A stretch of 64,000 nucleotides of DNA, taken from NCBI RefSeq assembly GCF_000226095.1, contig NC_016472.1, positions 7,502,001 through 7,566,000 on the forward strand. Reading direction: 5' to 3'. Below, one piece after another: positions 1-12,092 of the stretch; the first letter of the stretch is position 1; the number at the start of each line of letters is the position of its first letter. A model generated the notes under the pieces. The model did no database searches. It worked only from the letters and a program-made list of their open reading frames with translations, and was not told the origin of the DNA. The stretch is from Thermothelomyces thermophilus ATCC 42464 (taxonomy: Eukaryota; Ascomycota; Sordariomycetes; Sordariales; Chaetomiaceae). Both the position numbers and the translations under genes were made by a program.

Positions 1-341
1 CTGGCGAGGATGAAAGCCCGCGAGATGGCCACCGCGGCTCCTCCTATTCTTGCGGCCAGACCCAGTGTTCAAACTCGGTTGCCCTACCATTGGGTCTTGA
101 TCCAAGACCCTAAACCCCCGTCTACCATCATCCACCTTTTTTTTGCGCTAGAATGAGACCAAGTCCTCATGACCGTCCTGCGTACGCCGCAACCAATATC
201 TATGCTATGCATGGCTCCAAAAGAGGAAAAACAGCCCGCGTAGGAAACCTGGTGGTCGACCTAGAAATAAAACAAAGAAAAGAATAGAAGGAAAAAAAAG
301 AAGTTCAAAGCTACCGAAGATTGGCGGTACAACTACCGTCG
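1..341. other. Intergenic edge, 3' side of SEN1
   Basis: Noncoding by eye. It holds A-rich stretches around 240-305 that would lie in the 3' UTR or terminator region of the SEN1 gene on the minus strand. I see no other gene or repeat. Confidence 0.5.
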
Positions 342-3300
342 TCAACGTTTGCCTGGCTTTCGTCTGATGAACGGGTCTGCACCCGGCTTCTTTGGTGGGC
401 CCTGCATAAACGTATTGGTCACTGCTCGCGCATCACTGGGACCGATTGCCACTCACCTTTGGCGCATTAGAACCTGGATTGGGCGGCCGAGGGCCAGCGG
501 GCAGCCTGACTTGCGGTTGAGCGGGTCGCGATGGCTGAGCAGGTGGCCGCTCCGGCGGAACCAAACCCAGCACTTCCATTGCTGAAGGATCAACTGGAGG
601 TTTCGGTTGTTTCTGCCTACTCGGGCCTGTCGGAATCTTCACAGGGCCTTGGTCTGAGCTGGGATTCATCTGAAAGGTGGCTAATGTTAGTTTCGAAAAC
701 CAGGCTTGGTGAACGCCATTACCGTTTCATACCTTCTTCGTGCTCGGACGGCCGTCATCGTTTTCCTCCCGCGCCCGCTTCTTCCCCGCTGACCCGGTGG
801 TCGACTGGATGACGGGGGCGTCTCCGCCCCTCGGCAGCATTGACGTGACCTCTCCCTTCTCATTGAGGCCACCGATGCCTGCACCACGATATGGTAGTGT
901 TGGAGGAGCCTGGGGTTCTTCCTGGACCTGCGGCTTTGCTGGCCCGGGGCCCAGCGGCGCCGGAGTACTGCTCCCCGAAGGTCTCTGCGGCGGAGTCTCT
1001 GGCGCGTCTGTCATGGCGACATCGTCCAATGCCATGCCATCCTGGAGCCGGGGCTGTTCAGAGACTGACCCAGCAAATGTTGGTAGCGGTACCTTTTTGC
1101 CCGGTCGGTCGAGTAGCGCCAAGATGTTACCGCTGGTGTAGCGGTCGCGCCGCTTCGCATCCTCGATGAGTTTGCTCCAAAACTCGCCTTGCACCAGCGC
1201 ACGAGAGTCACCCAAGATCCATAGAGACGACTTGGCGCGGGTCAGGCCGACGTTCATACGGCGAATATCCGTCATGAAACCGATGCCGCCTGTCGGACTG
1301 GCTCGGACACAGGAGAAGATGATGATTTCGCACTCGCGACCCTGGAACGCGTCCGTGGTGTTGAACTCGATCTCCTCGGTAATCCCTTCGCCATATTTCT
1401 CCGTGAACCGCTGCCGGAGTCGGAGCAACTGGGCCTTATAGGGAGTAATGATGCCAATCTTGCCCTTCAGCTCAACTTTGCCGTAGTCGGTACGGAAACG
1501 ACGGTAAAGCTGCATGGCAACCTTGAGCTCCTCCTCGTTCACCAGCGACTGATTCTTGGGGCCGCGTGACTGCGAGCCCTTAACATCGAAGAATCGGTAA
1601 GGCCCAAGAAGTTCGCTCTCATGCCAGGGTTGCAGACGGAGCCGTCCCATATCGGCGCCGTCTTGTAACAGGCCCTCGTAAAATTCTTGGCTTGGAAACC
1701 TACTGATTTCTGGGTGCATGCGGTATTGCATGTCGAGCAGGTGGACGTCCTTGGCATGATTCTTCTGCATCCGCACAAACAAACTCTGGTCGTAACCGTA
1801 CCTCGCAGCAGATTGCGAGAGCACTGTCGGGGGCAGCTGCTTCGGATCACCGACCAGGATGCACTTGGAACAGCCGTATTTGAGCGGGATGAGGGCACTC
1901 AGCTCCACGCACTGCGCCGCCTCATCAATGATGACTGTCTCAAACTCGACATTGAGATTCTTGAACATCTCGTGACCGCTGCCGCTCAGGGTGGCGCAAA
2001 GAACCTGGGCCTTGTCGAGAATCTCTTGCTGGATTTGTCGGCGCTTGATCTCGACCTCGCGCGCAAACGTGTTTCCGTCATTCTTGTTGGCGTCAATCTG
2101 GGCGCCGATATGGGCCTGACGTCGTTTCAGCTCGTCGAACTCGCGCTGCAACTTCATGGTGAACGCGCGGTTATCGCTTGCCCGAGCTGCCTCGAGCTGA
2201 GGCCGCAGCTCGGCGATCTTCTCTTTGAGCTGGCCGGCCTCCTGGTGCAGTTTCTCGCGGTCGCTGGGGCCGCTGTTATTGATTTCGCTGTCCAACCGGG
2301 CCTTGACGAGCTCGTCAAGTGTCACATCTTTGACCGCAGCGTTAATCGCGTCGCTGCGACCCAGACGCAAGACCTCGATCTTATGAAACGTCCCGTTCAT
2401 CGTTTTGACACCAGCTTTCAAACGCAGCACCAATTCGTCCACCGCAGCATTGCTGGGAGCGCAGACGAGCAGCTTCTTCGAAGGCGCTTGATTAGCGGAC
2501 GCGGCACCAGGCCTAGAGAGGGGCACCGCATTTGAAGACGATTTCAGGACCCCCGTCAGGAGGCAGCCAACCATAGCAACAATGGTTTTGGTCTTGCCGG
2601 TTCCCGGCGGCCCCTGAATCAATGTAAACCCGTCGTTCTCTTTGGCATTCAGGATCGCACGCGCTTGGCCAGGATTAAGTTGGTAGTTCTCCATGACCCC
2701 CCTGACCGCCTCGTCGCCAAAGGTCAGCATCGGCGACGGCTGCGCTTTCAGGACTTCGTCCATGAGGTCGTAGTACTGTAGGCTCTCCAACGCGGCGTAC
2801 TCGCGTTCGATGGTCGTCATGTTTGTGATCTTGACGACGTTGAACTCAGAACCAGGAAGGAGGGCGGGCAAGATCTGGTTTCCTTTGGCGTTCAGACGGT
2901 AGACGACTTCAACGGTATCCTTTTTGTAGGTTGTCTTCCAGATACGTGAGAGACAGTGCAGCTCTTGCGGCTGATTGAGCGGATCATGCCCTTGCGAGAT
3001 AATAACAATGTCTCCCTCAGATAGACCCCTGTCCTTACTGACTTGTGCGGGCACGGAGGCAGTAACCTCCATAAACTTGTCGACCGTCATGCGGCTGAGC
3101 ACCTTGATGCCAAACGGTTTGGACGTGGCCTCGTCCTTGGCAGTGACAAATGAACGCCAGGCCTCGTTGATGAGCAGGGGAAAGAAGGTTTGCTTGTAAC
3201 TAATAGGGTCCGGGTAGGTGTCGGAGACGCGGTCGCACCGGTAACCGTTGGGAGGGTCATTGCCCTCGTGGAAAATGTCCCACTCCAGAATTGCCTGGTG

Positions 3301-6300
3301 TAGGACGTCCATGGGCGGAATCAAGCGCGCCCGCATGTCCTTGGCAGACCTCTGAAGCTTGACCTTCTTCACAGGACCCCTCTTTTCGGCCAGCATGAGC
3401 ATCCGGCGGCGTTCTGCCTCGCCAAGATTCTTGTTCCCGGCCTTCGCTTTGAGAGCAATCTCTTCGTCCTCGGAGTCGTCTTCCTCTTCCGAGGACGAAC
3501 CAACCATGATCTCGTCCTTGACGACCGGCGCGTGATCCTTGCCCCGGACAGCGGCGATACCCTGGAGACCGGAGCCTTCTCCGGGGACAGTCTTGGGCGG
3601 AGCTCGCAAAGCCTTCGCTCTGGCGATGGCCTCGGCATCTCGCTTTGCCTTCTCCGCCTTCTCCCTAGCCCTAGCTTCTTTGATGGATTGCTGGTTGGCC
3701 AAGATAGCCTTCTGATCTAGTTTGGTTGGCTGCTTAGGCTTCGGAACCTCCTCTTTCAGTTTTGCCATCAACGCCGAACCGCGTCTCTCAAAGTTGGGGG
3801 TTATGGCGGCAAGTTGATCTTTGACATTCCCGGATGATAGGCTCAAGCCCATCTTGGAGAAATCAATCTTGCTTTGCTTCATCGACCGCTCGTTGGCTTC
3901 CTTCTCTCCGGATTTGGTGCCCATAAACTGTTCTTCAATCACTGCATCCTCCCCAAGCGCCTTGAGCAGCTCAATCTTCTGCTCGTTGGTCAGATTCGTT
4001 TTCTGAGCATAATCTATCCTTCCATCATTAAGCTTCCTCTTTTTGAGCATGCTGTCGAGGTGCATTATAGTTCTGTTGGGGAGAACCATGCCGTTCTGGT
4101 TCAATCTTGCAAGGAGCTTCTTGATCATCTCGATAATGCCCATGATCAGGTACTTATCCCTGAGCTGCAGCATGTCGGTTAGGGAAAGCGAAGCTCGCAG
4201 AGGCGGCTCTAGAACCCCCCTCATCGCCTCTGCTGTCGCATCTCCGTTGGTTCTTGCGATATCGTCGACGCTATGTTGGCTCAAAGCTGAAGCCATGACT
4301 CCGTCTTGGGCGAACAGCTTGTTGCCCAGTTCCATGACGTCTCGACAGAAGTCCTCCATTATCTTCTTGTCGACCTTTTCGTGCCACATCCTCATCATCC
4401 CGAATGAATGGTCCACGATACGCCACACGCACTCCCACCACCGCTTGACAGCAACGCGCTCCTCGTTCGTGAGCACCTTACGCCTCAGCTGACCCGAAGA
4501 AGGGTCACAGAGGCCGTTCAGGACAAACTCGCTGCACTTCAGGGTCGGCAGCATATGGCTCCAGGGGCTACTAAGATCCCTCTTGGCGGTGAGACTGTTT
4601 GCTGCCTCCGAGAAGGCATTCAAGAAGGAGGTGAAATAATTATCTAGCATCTTGCCCACTGCCTCCGATGGAAGGCTCTCATCCGTAATGGCCTTTAGCA
4701 GTTCAAACCCAGCTTCGCGGATGGTATCTTCGCCGTGGATCAGCGACGACATTATGGGACGGATGGCCGACCTCTGCGGCTCTGAGCAAAGCTTGTCCAG
4801 GTCGGCCTGCTTGAAATCGGACAGGCGGCCGAGCATCCTCCCTATCGCGGCTGTCTGCTGCTGATACCTCTGATTGAATCTTTGCTGGCTCGGCTTGAGT
4901 TGCTCTTTGCGCTTGGGGATGAAGCATTCAATGTTTCTCAAGGGCAAGGTCGCCATGAGCATGGCCTTCGCTAGCTCGAGGTGCCCGGGCTGTCCATACC
5001 AGAGCATCTCTAAGAAGGACTCCCAGAGTGCTCCCGAGTCCCGGTTGACGGCATCTTGGACCGGTTTTCCTTCGATCAAAGCCCTACACTCGATCTCGGT
5101 CGCCCTGGAGTCAAGTGCAAGCGCAGAGTGGATAATGCCCGTGGCGGCTTGAGAAATGCCGATATTGAGAGTGTCTCCAGGTTTGAGACCGGCGGCTGTG
5201 ATGATCACATCACTGTACTGTACCACTCGGTTGAGTAACTGGTTGACCATGATGAGCGCAGTGCCCGTGTCGAATGGGTCCTTTTGATACAGGTAGCCAC
5301 AGAGCGACTCGTTGAGGGCAACCAATCCTGCTAGAGTGCAGGTCGTTTGAGTGGGTCGGTCGGCGGTGGGATCGCGGCGGAAGGTGTCGAAAAGATGTCG
5401 CAGAAGCGATTCGCACACATCCGAGCGGTGCATGGAGGGCAAAGAGCGAATATATGCCTTCATCCAAGCGGCCAAAGCCGGCATTTGACCATCCTCTTCG
5501 GTGACCATCATGTCCGGAGTCAGGGATTTGTTCAAGAAGCGGCGAAAGGCCGGGCTTTTAAAGATCTCCTCAATGAACTGGTTGGGAGGGACCTGATCAA
5601 AAGCACCCCAAAACGCGGTTGCGGATTTTTCCATGAGTGCGCGAAGAGCCTTGAGAACCACGGCCAGGGCCTCCTCAGAGTCGGTAACCAGGTGTTCGAG
5701 GGCGAGAAAGTAGACGCTCGGCGTCACCTCCATTGCCCGAAGGGAATTGATGATTTGCTTCTCGCTCAAGGACTGAAGGACGAAGGAGAAGGCTCGCCAA
5801 AACTTGCATATCCTGTCCGGACTGGGCATTCCTCTGGACAGGGATACCTTCAATATCGCGGAGGACAAATACGGGCAGATGGCCCAGTCCCACTCCTGGT
5901 CCGTGAGAGAACCAGGTGGCCGCTTTTCCCAAGCGCATTCTGCGAACTTTTGCCTATAGGAATCCGAGGATTCGTCGAAAAGAAAATAGGTCATGGAGGG
6001 GATGAGGCCCCCTTGCATTCGCAGTGGCTTTTTTTGTTGCGTCTTCTCGAAAACGTAGTTGAAGTCATCGAGGCCCTCGGGGCGGCTAAGATAGTCGATG
6101 CTGCAAAGAGCCTCGAAGAGAGCCAAGACAGCCGACATGTCAAGGTCGGCCAGTTTAGCTGACGACATAGGGCCGTGGACCTCGAGGAGTTGCCTCGCTT
6201 TCCGAAGGCCCTTGTCTATGCGTTGCTTGTCAAAGTCACTGAGCATCTTCCGCATATAATCGACCTTCTCCGGAGCGAGGTGCCTGTGTGGGAGACAGCA

Positions 6301-6716
6301 AGGATCAGTTTCCGTTCCGGCCAAGGCACAGAGGAGCAATAGGGTCCTTACAGGCCGTTGAGGTAGGGGTCACGATTGCGATGCCAATTCTTAACACACG
6401 AATCGCATCCTCTGAGACATTCGTCCACGGCCTGTGTCCAGTTATCCAGCCATTCCCCGGCCACCTCCCTCCCGAGGCCCATCATGATGCTGAGGTTGTA
6501 GACGTTCTGGAACCGGGCCTCGTATTCCTCGATTCGGCGTTTCTTCTCCTCGACCGATAATCCGTCTTCATCGGGAACGTCTGGCTCATCGTAATTGGCA
6601 AAGTCATCGTGGTTCACCTTGGGGCAGCAGAGGTGAGCGTCGGGTGGTCGGTCCTCGAAGTCACGGTGCCACGCAACGGCCGACTGGAGAAGAGCGCTCG
6701 ACTCCATGGCAACCAC
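342..6716 (-). CDS. sen1: Sen1-type superfamily 1 RNA/DNA helicase
   Basis: Sen1 is a nuclear helicase that terminates RNA polymerase II transcription of short noncoding RNAs and removes R-loops. I read four exons: 6352-6716, 733-6283, 457-669 and 342-401, about 2062 residues, the usual size for the family. The N-terminal half is the long helical Sen1_N region. The helicase core holds Walker A (IQGPPGTGKTKTI, near residue 1345), the DEAAQ box (VIIDEAAQC, near 1573), QGRECEIIIF (near 1770) and the final GLTRAK motif (near 1803). The three introns (6284-6351, 670-732, 402-456) keep phase; the second has a clear ACTAAC branch point. The last exon encodes PPKKPGADPFIRRKPGKR, the conserved tail of fungal Sen1, which supports extending past the TGA at 727. 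An alternative start at 6707 (MESS) is possible. The identity is very likely. Confidence 0.93.
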
Positions 6717-7708
6717 AAAAATGAGGAGCGAGAGTGACTTGCTTCGGGTGAAAGTGGAGGAGAAAACTCGAGAATAGGGACCTTAGTAAAGGACCAGACC
6801 ATCCTTCGGAGACCCTCCGTTATTCTGAGGATGCAATGCAAAGAGCTTGCGGAATAATTAGGGCTGAAGGGCGGGTTCGTCTGAAGAGGAAACAGCAGAA
6901 TTCAAGCTTTGAAAAGCCCCAAACAGGCAAAGAGAGCGGCCAGCACGATCGAAGACGATGAAAGAAAAAAAGGACCCAGAGAAGCCCGGATACGGCAGGT
7001 TCCCCCAATGCCCACCAAGTAGGTAGTATCTTTCCGGTGCGGACCGTCGCCCATCCAAGAGCGCACAGGTTCGAGGTTGGAAGGCGGGCAAAAGCGGCTT
7101 GGCGCGCAGTCGCGAAAGATTAAGCGGCCTGACGCGTTGATTCCCTGTAATTCGTACGGAGTACACCGTGACTCCGTAGGGCAGAGCTCAGCGACTGTAG
7201 GCCCGTGCACCCCATTATCTTATCTCTCCAGTGCGGTGGGACGACAACTGGTGATGTTCGGACGCGCTATTCGAAGGATACAATTCCTTACACCTCTGAT
7301 TAAGCCTAGGCCGCGGTTCCAGGAGCCGTCGGATGCCACCATAGCAATGCCGCTGAAGACGATATAAGAACTCGCAAAAAAAGGGACCGTACGTCATGCT
7401 TTCGGAATCCATCTACCTGAGTCCGATTTGAACCACAGCGTCTCAAAGTGCTTGCAGGTTGCATCGCCCTTTTAGTACTAAAATAGCTAACCCCCACGAG
7501 ACCTCGAAGAATAGTGGCTCGAAACCTGTACAGTTCCGGTCAAGCATCATCTCTAGCTACAAATCAAATCTGCGCTTGGTGCTAAATGCTTGCAAAGCCT
7601 CCCGGGCGAAATTCTTTCCGACATTGTGCCAGATCCACACACACACACGTTTCCTGGTGCCATCAGGATCTGCTTGGTGCCCGCCCTCTCTCCCCAGCAT
7701 ATGTCTCC
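6717..7708. other. Intergenic region upstream of SEN1
   Basis: About 1 kb between the SEN1 start and the 3' end of the glycosylase gene, both on the minus strand, so it should hold the SEN1 promoter. It contains a small inverted repeat at 7155-7178 (TACGGAGT and ACTCCGTA, 8 nt spacer). I see no further gene. Confidence 0.5.
7155..7178. repeat. Short inverted repeat TACGGAGT...ACTCCGTA
   Basis: Two perfect 8 bp arms separated by 8 nt. The same TACGGAGTA core recurs at 16692, 16793 and, inverted, near 52897. Function unknown. Confidence 0.7.
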
Positions 7709-9430
7709 CTATTCCCCCTCGACCTCCTCTTCAATGTCCGCGTCTTCCGTTTCAGAACTAGCTTCTTCCTTGACTCCCTTCATCTTCTTGATCTGTTTAG
7801 CTTTTGCACCCGCTTCATCTTTGCTCCGGTCGAGCAGGTGCTCCAGCGGACAGTCCGGGGCCTCGTTCCAGTCTCTTGTCCCGGGCTTGGTGGCCTTTCT
7901 GCATTTGAAGCACACCTGGCCGTGCCTAATGAACAGTTGATGCAGCCCGTACTTGAGGTGGTCAGGAACCATGAAATCGCCGTGCCGAAAACAGTTGTCA
8001 GGGTCGGCATTCTCCGGTACCCAACCCAGCCAGCGGCAGAACTTGTGAACATGTGTGTCCACGGCGAAGCATGGCAGTCGAAGACAGAACAATGTGACGC
8101 AAGCCGCTGTTTTGATTCCGACTCCCGGATAGCTCACAAACTTGGCCATGGCTTCGTCCTTGGTCATGCCGTGCATGTAGTCGAGAGAGAGCAGGTCTTG
8201 AGCCTTCTTCCCTGCTTCTGGGGCTGGATCTTGCATCATGGCCCGCTGAACATTCTCGTCGAATACGATGTCAAGGATCTGCTTTATATGCTTGCTTTTC
8301 ATGGGCCCATTTCCGGCGACCTTGATGACCTGTGCAAGCTCTTGGTGCGATGACAACCGGATCTTGTTCCAGTCGATGCTTCCTGCACCAGTGCCTTCCT
8401 GACGGAGTCCATAGTGGTCGGCCAGGTTCTTTATGGCTGCGTCTGCAAGGGACATGAGAGTATTCCCGCTAATTAACGTCCTCAAAAGGGCGTCGAGAAC
8501 GCAAGGAACCTCGCCGCAGCCGGCGACTTCTAAAGAAGCTGCGGGGATCTTCTCTGGCTGCTTTACTTCGCCATGCAATTGTGTCAGAATTGCGTGCACT
8601 TCTTCGCAATCTTCAGGTGTTGGAACCCTTCTGTACGGGTATGGCGTGAACCCAGGTGTCAAGCCGTATGGGTTGTCCTTGCCTCTCTTGACGATGCGTC
8701 TCAGGTTAGGGTCCAGGAGTTGGCTAGCATCCACGATGATTTTGCCCGAGGTTCGAGTAACGACGTTGTCCTTGATTGTGATGCCCCTTATAATCAGAAC
8801 CTTAGGTATGGGTTGTATCAGTGATGCTCTGTCCTCGATCTTCACCGAGTTGGACTTCAGCTCCCCTTCACGAAGATATCGGATGTCGGATTCTGTTCTG
8901 CCAATCGGCGGTGTAACTCGCACCCGCTTTCGAGGACGTTCACCCTCCTGATTGACGAGACGGCCGTTGGCCTCTTCCAACCTCACCTGAGCCCTGGCTT
9001 TTGCGATTCGAACCCTCAGGCGGGTGTACCTCGAATGTTTGGGCGTGTGTGCCTCGGCGTTGGGGTCAGGCTGCCCAGTCACAACGAAGCCGCTGTGGTT
9101 TGATGGTTCTAGATCGGGCAGCAACTCCATAGTCTCCGGAAGCAGCACATTTTGGGGAACTGAAGCGCCCTCGTTGACGACTTCAGAACCCATACCATGA
9201 GGTAGGGCCCAGCCGCCTTTGACCCGTTGGGGCTGTTTTTTTCCCCCGCGCTTGGACTTCGTGGTGCCTTTGGTTACCTGGCTCGAAGCCGCCAGTCTGG
9301 TGGTGGACTCCGAATCTCCAACGGCTACCAGAGTCTGAGGGGCCTCTGCCGGTGCCGCATGAGGTCCATTTTTGCCGCCGACATCTAGGGCTGCACTGGC
9401 AAGCTTCCTTTTGGCCGCGCGTGTCTGCAT
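7709..9430 (-). CDS. HhH-GPD superfamily base-excision DNA glycosylase
   Basis: Single exon, 573 residues. The C-terminal half is an endonuclease III-like HhH-GPD domain: SYPGVGIKTAACVTLFCLRL holds the helix-hairpin-helix and the catalytic lysine (near residue 438), and FAVDTHVHKFCRWLGW holds the catalytic aspartate (near 456). Enzymes of this fold remove damaged or mismatched bases in the nucleus; having both Lys and Asp suggests a bifunctional glycosylase/lyase. The N-terminal 230 residues are basic, low in complexity and probably disordered. After the domain there is CFKC followed 13 residues later by another Cys, which does not match the C-x6-C-x2-C-x5-C iron-sulfur loop of endonuclease III, so the cluster may be lost or altered. 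The base specificity cannot be told. The gene is divergent from the RID-like methyltransferase. Confidence 0.85.
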   Translation of the reverse strand: MQTRAAKRKLASAALDVGGKNGPHAAPAEAPQTLVAVGDSESTTRLAASSQVTKGTTKSKRGGKKQPQRVKGGWALPHGMGSEVVNEGASVPQNVLLPETMELLPDLEPSNHSGFVVTGQPDPNAEAHTPKHSRYTRLRVRIAKARAQVRLEEANGRLVNQEGERPRKRVRVTPPIGRTESDIRYLREGELKSNSVKIEDRASLIQPIPKVLIIRGITIKDNVVTRTSGKIIVDASQLLDPNLRRIVKRGKDNPYGLTPGFTPYPYRRVPTPEDCEEVHAILTQLHGEVKQPEKIPAASLEVAGCGEVPCVLDALLRTLISGNTLMSLADAAIKNLADHYGLRQEGTGAGSIDWNKIRLSSHQELAQVIKVAGNGPMKSKHIKQILDIVFDENVQRAMMQDPAPEAGKKAQDLLSLDYMHGMTKDEAMAKFVSYPGVGIKTAACVTLFCLRLPCFAVDTHVHKFCRWLGWVPENADPDNCFRHGDFMVPDHLKYGLHQLFIRHGQVCFKCRKATKPGTRDWNEAPDCPLEHLLDRSKDEAGAKAKQIKKMKGVKEEASSETEDADIEEEVEGE

Positions 9431-12092
9431 TTTTTGCGGAAAGCTTAGTCACGCTCAGACCTGTAAGTCTCCGAAAATACAAGGCTTTTTTGTGGAATGA
9501 TGTGTTCCAAACTGAGCACAGAATAGGGAAGTGCCCGTAGGCTGATTGCGTGGAAGGACTCGAATTTCCGGTTCTTGGTATATCGTAAGGAACTGGGAGG
9601 AGATCTGTAACTGAGGCGCCTGCTAAGGGAGAGAAGTCGAGTGGATGGGTGAGGTGAGTTTAGTGTAGTGAGAAGGGAAGGCGAAGGAAGAGGAGGTACT
9701 GACAGTAAATTCAAGGGTACCTAATTAAAGAATTCATCGACCCAAGTCGCCAAACTTCGTTTGAAGAGGGGTAAGCATCAAAGCACAGATGGAATGCCTG
9801 TCATAAGGAAGGAGTGTGCGAGTGAAACGGAAGTCGCCCACCTACCTGCCATTCCAGAAAGTACCCGAGCCACATGAAGATCACTCTCTGGAAGCCTCAG
9901 GGATATACGTGAGAGCGAAGCAAGAAAGCCAACATGCCAAGCTGCATGTGCCTGCATGTATTTGGCCTTTCTCGGTTCTCTCCCGTTGCTGAAAGGTACC
10001 GCATGATCAGACAACGTCATCAAAGCTGTGTCATATGCTCGCGGGAAGTGTAAGGTCACTTCTGAGGAGGCTGGATGCAGAGCCTAACCGTGCAAGAGTT
10101 CTGCTTCCCTGGAATAGAGATTGCGAGGAGAGCGTCAAGATAGCTTATATATATATACCACAGCGTTGCTTCTGGGACATTACAGTCGCTTATAAGATAC
10201 TATCGTCGAGTGTTGCTATGAGTCAGCTCAAAGGAGGACAAAGGGTGTTTCTGAGGTCTCAAGGATTAGCTATAAGCGAGCACACAGTATTGCGCACATA
10301 AAGGTATCTTTATCGTGATACTCCCTAATAAAAGTTCGAGATTGTGCAAACTTAATGGGAACCAAGCAGAGTTAAATCTATCAAACATTTGTCATAGCGT
10401 ACAAGCCTGCGTAACAGCAATGCAGAAGCAAGCATCGAAATGGCCGAGCCGTTCCGCATGAAGTTCCTTACCTCAGGTACCAAGACTATGACAGTGGTAA
10501 AAGCGGGCAACGTTGTCCTAGAGGTTTGAATGATTAGCCAGGACCCAGAGAAGTCGCCGATTTGCTAAACATCTTTACGAGTGTAAAACATCAGAGCATT
10601 TCTTCTCCTCACAGACGAGCTCAGCAGTCAAGGTTTTGTCGAATTGAAAGGGGCATCATGATAAAAGAAAACATCAATGATGCATGAGCACAAAGAGCTT
10701 ACCTGTTGTTGACATCCAAGAACAAGCAGTGTAATGAGGGTGTTGGCAAGCAGCTGACTGTTTGCTTCCTCAAACAGCTCTCAGAGGTAGGAGACATCTG
10801 TAACAAGAGGGAAACATAACTGGTTGCGCGGTAAAAACTTGGTGGTGGGGCGCTTCCGGGCCTCTCTCATTGACTCCAGCACGGAACGGATCCAGTCTCT
10901 CCGGCCTGCGAAGCGTTTCGATGTCTAACCCTAACCCTGGTTGTCGTCGCAACGAACTTCAACCACAATCACTTGTTGACGCAACTTCATTAGCCCCTGA
11001 ATATCCCCTAGTTGTCGCCTGCGCGCACTCTTTCACCTCTTGCTCAATAGCTCACTATGCAACAACCATAAAGCAAGCATATTCTTTTGATTTATTGACA
11101 TATGTTAGGCCCTTTCCTAGCGACGAAAGCCTGCTATACCGCGTCAGTGGTAACGTCGTTAGCGAAACTTATGCACGCTGTTGTCTAAAATCGGGGTAGA
11201 TGCTATGGTGTAACAAACCTCTTTCTTAAAGAACTAAAGAGAATGTTTTCTTTATCTATATAAACCACTCATTTTTTGTGTCTTGTAAATGGGTTCTCGT
11301 GGGCTCTGTTGTTGCCGTAGCCGATGTTTGAAGAACATCGGACGAGCAAGGAGTGCATGATGAACGGCTGTGGTATTGGGACCGATATGAACATTGAAGG
11401 TGTTACTTAAGAAAACAAAGATGAAATTAAGAAAAATAAAGAAAATCAAAACCAGTCTCGCATGTACATGTGCTCCTGGATGACCAAATGACAGCTTAAA
11501 TTGCCCCTATTATCAGCTTGCTTTGTTGTCCCCCAGATCTGTCTATGAGCTCAGTGTCACCCAGTGCCAACTACTAAAGGTTTCGAACACTGCTAGCTAT
11601 GACGAAGAATACAGATGCAAGAGCAGCGTTGAATAGCCAAACGAGCTCTGCTAGCCAGACTTCTCTCTGCGCTACACGAAGTGTCCCCGCTCGCAGTCAT
11701 TTTATCCATTCGAGACAATTGTCGCTGAGCTTAACCATGGGAGAACGATTCTTGAAATACAATCCGCACAAGCTCCATTTTTTGAACAAATTGAATGAAT
11801 TCTTCTCAGACCCTCAAAGCAATGGCTTTCTCGGAAGTTGTTCTACCCTACCAGTTCCACAGAGCTTTATGGCGCCTTTATCCTTACTATCATTCCGTTC
11901 TTTTGACAGGAGAATGCGCGCTCTATCTCGCAAGTTCTAGCGCAGAACTGACATTTTCGCGGATGATCTGGGTTCTAAATCTTATCAAGTCCTGATACTT
12001 GGATGTTTTTATTCTATTTTCTTTTTTATTTTCCTGTTGACTTGACACCGTGCTCCTAGGACGAGCTCTCCTTTTCTGGTCGCCTCTTCAGA
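9431..12092. other. Long intergenic region between the glycosylase and RID genes
   Basis: 2.66 kb shared upstream region of two divergent genes. It is richer in A and T than its neighbours, with TA-rich patches near 10141-10330 and 11220-11450. I find no convincing gene, only short open frames without family features. A telomere-like CTAACCCTAACCC occurs at 10925. Upstream exons of the methyltransferase could lie near 11600-12060 but cannot be assigned. Confidence 0.45.
10925..10940. repeat. Short interstitial telomere-like repeat
   Basis: CTAACCCTAACCCTGG contains two CTAACC(C) units, the complement of the fungal telomere repeat TTAGGG. With only two units it may be chance or part of a promoter. 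Confidence 0.4.

Noticed and set aside
5347-6162. 271-codon plus-strand open frame opposite the SEN1 N-terminal region
   Set aside because: Antisense shadow of the helical Sen1 region; no family signal.
10870-11199. Possible small gene in the glycosylase/RID interval
   Set aside because: Open frame of 109 codons without codon bias, domains or splice support.
9431-12092. Degraded transposon in the AT-rich interval
   Set aside because: I looked for terminal repeats, transposase or reverse transcriptase fragments and found none that could be supported by eye.
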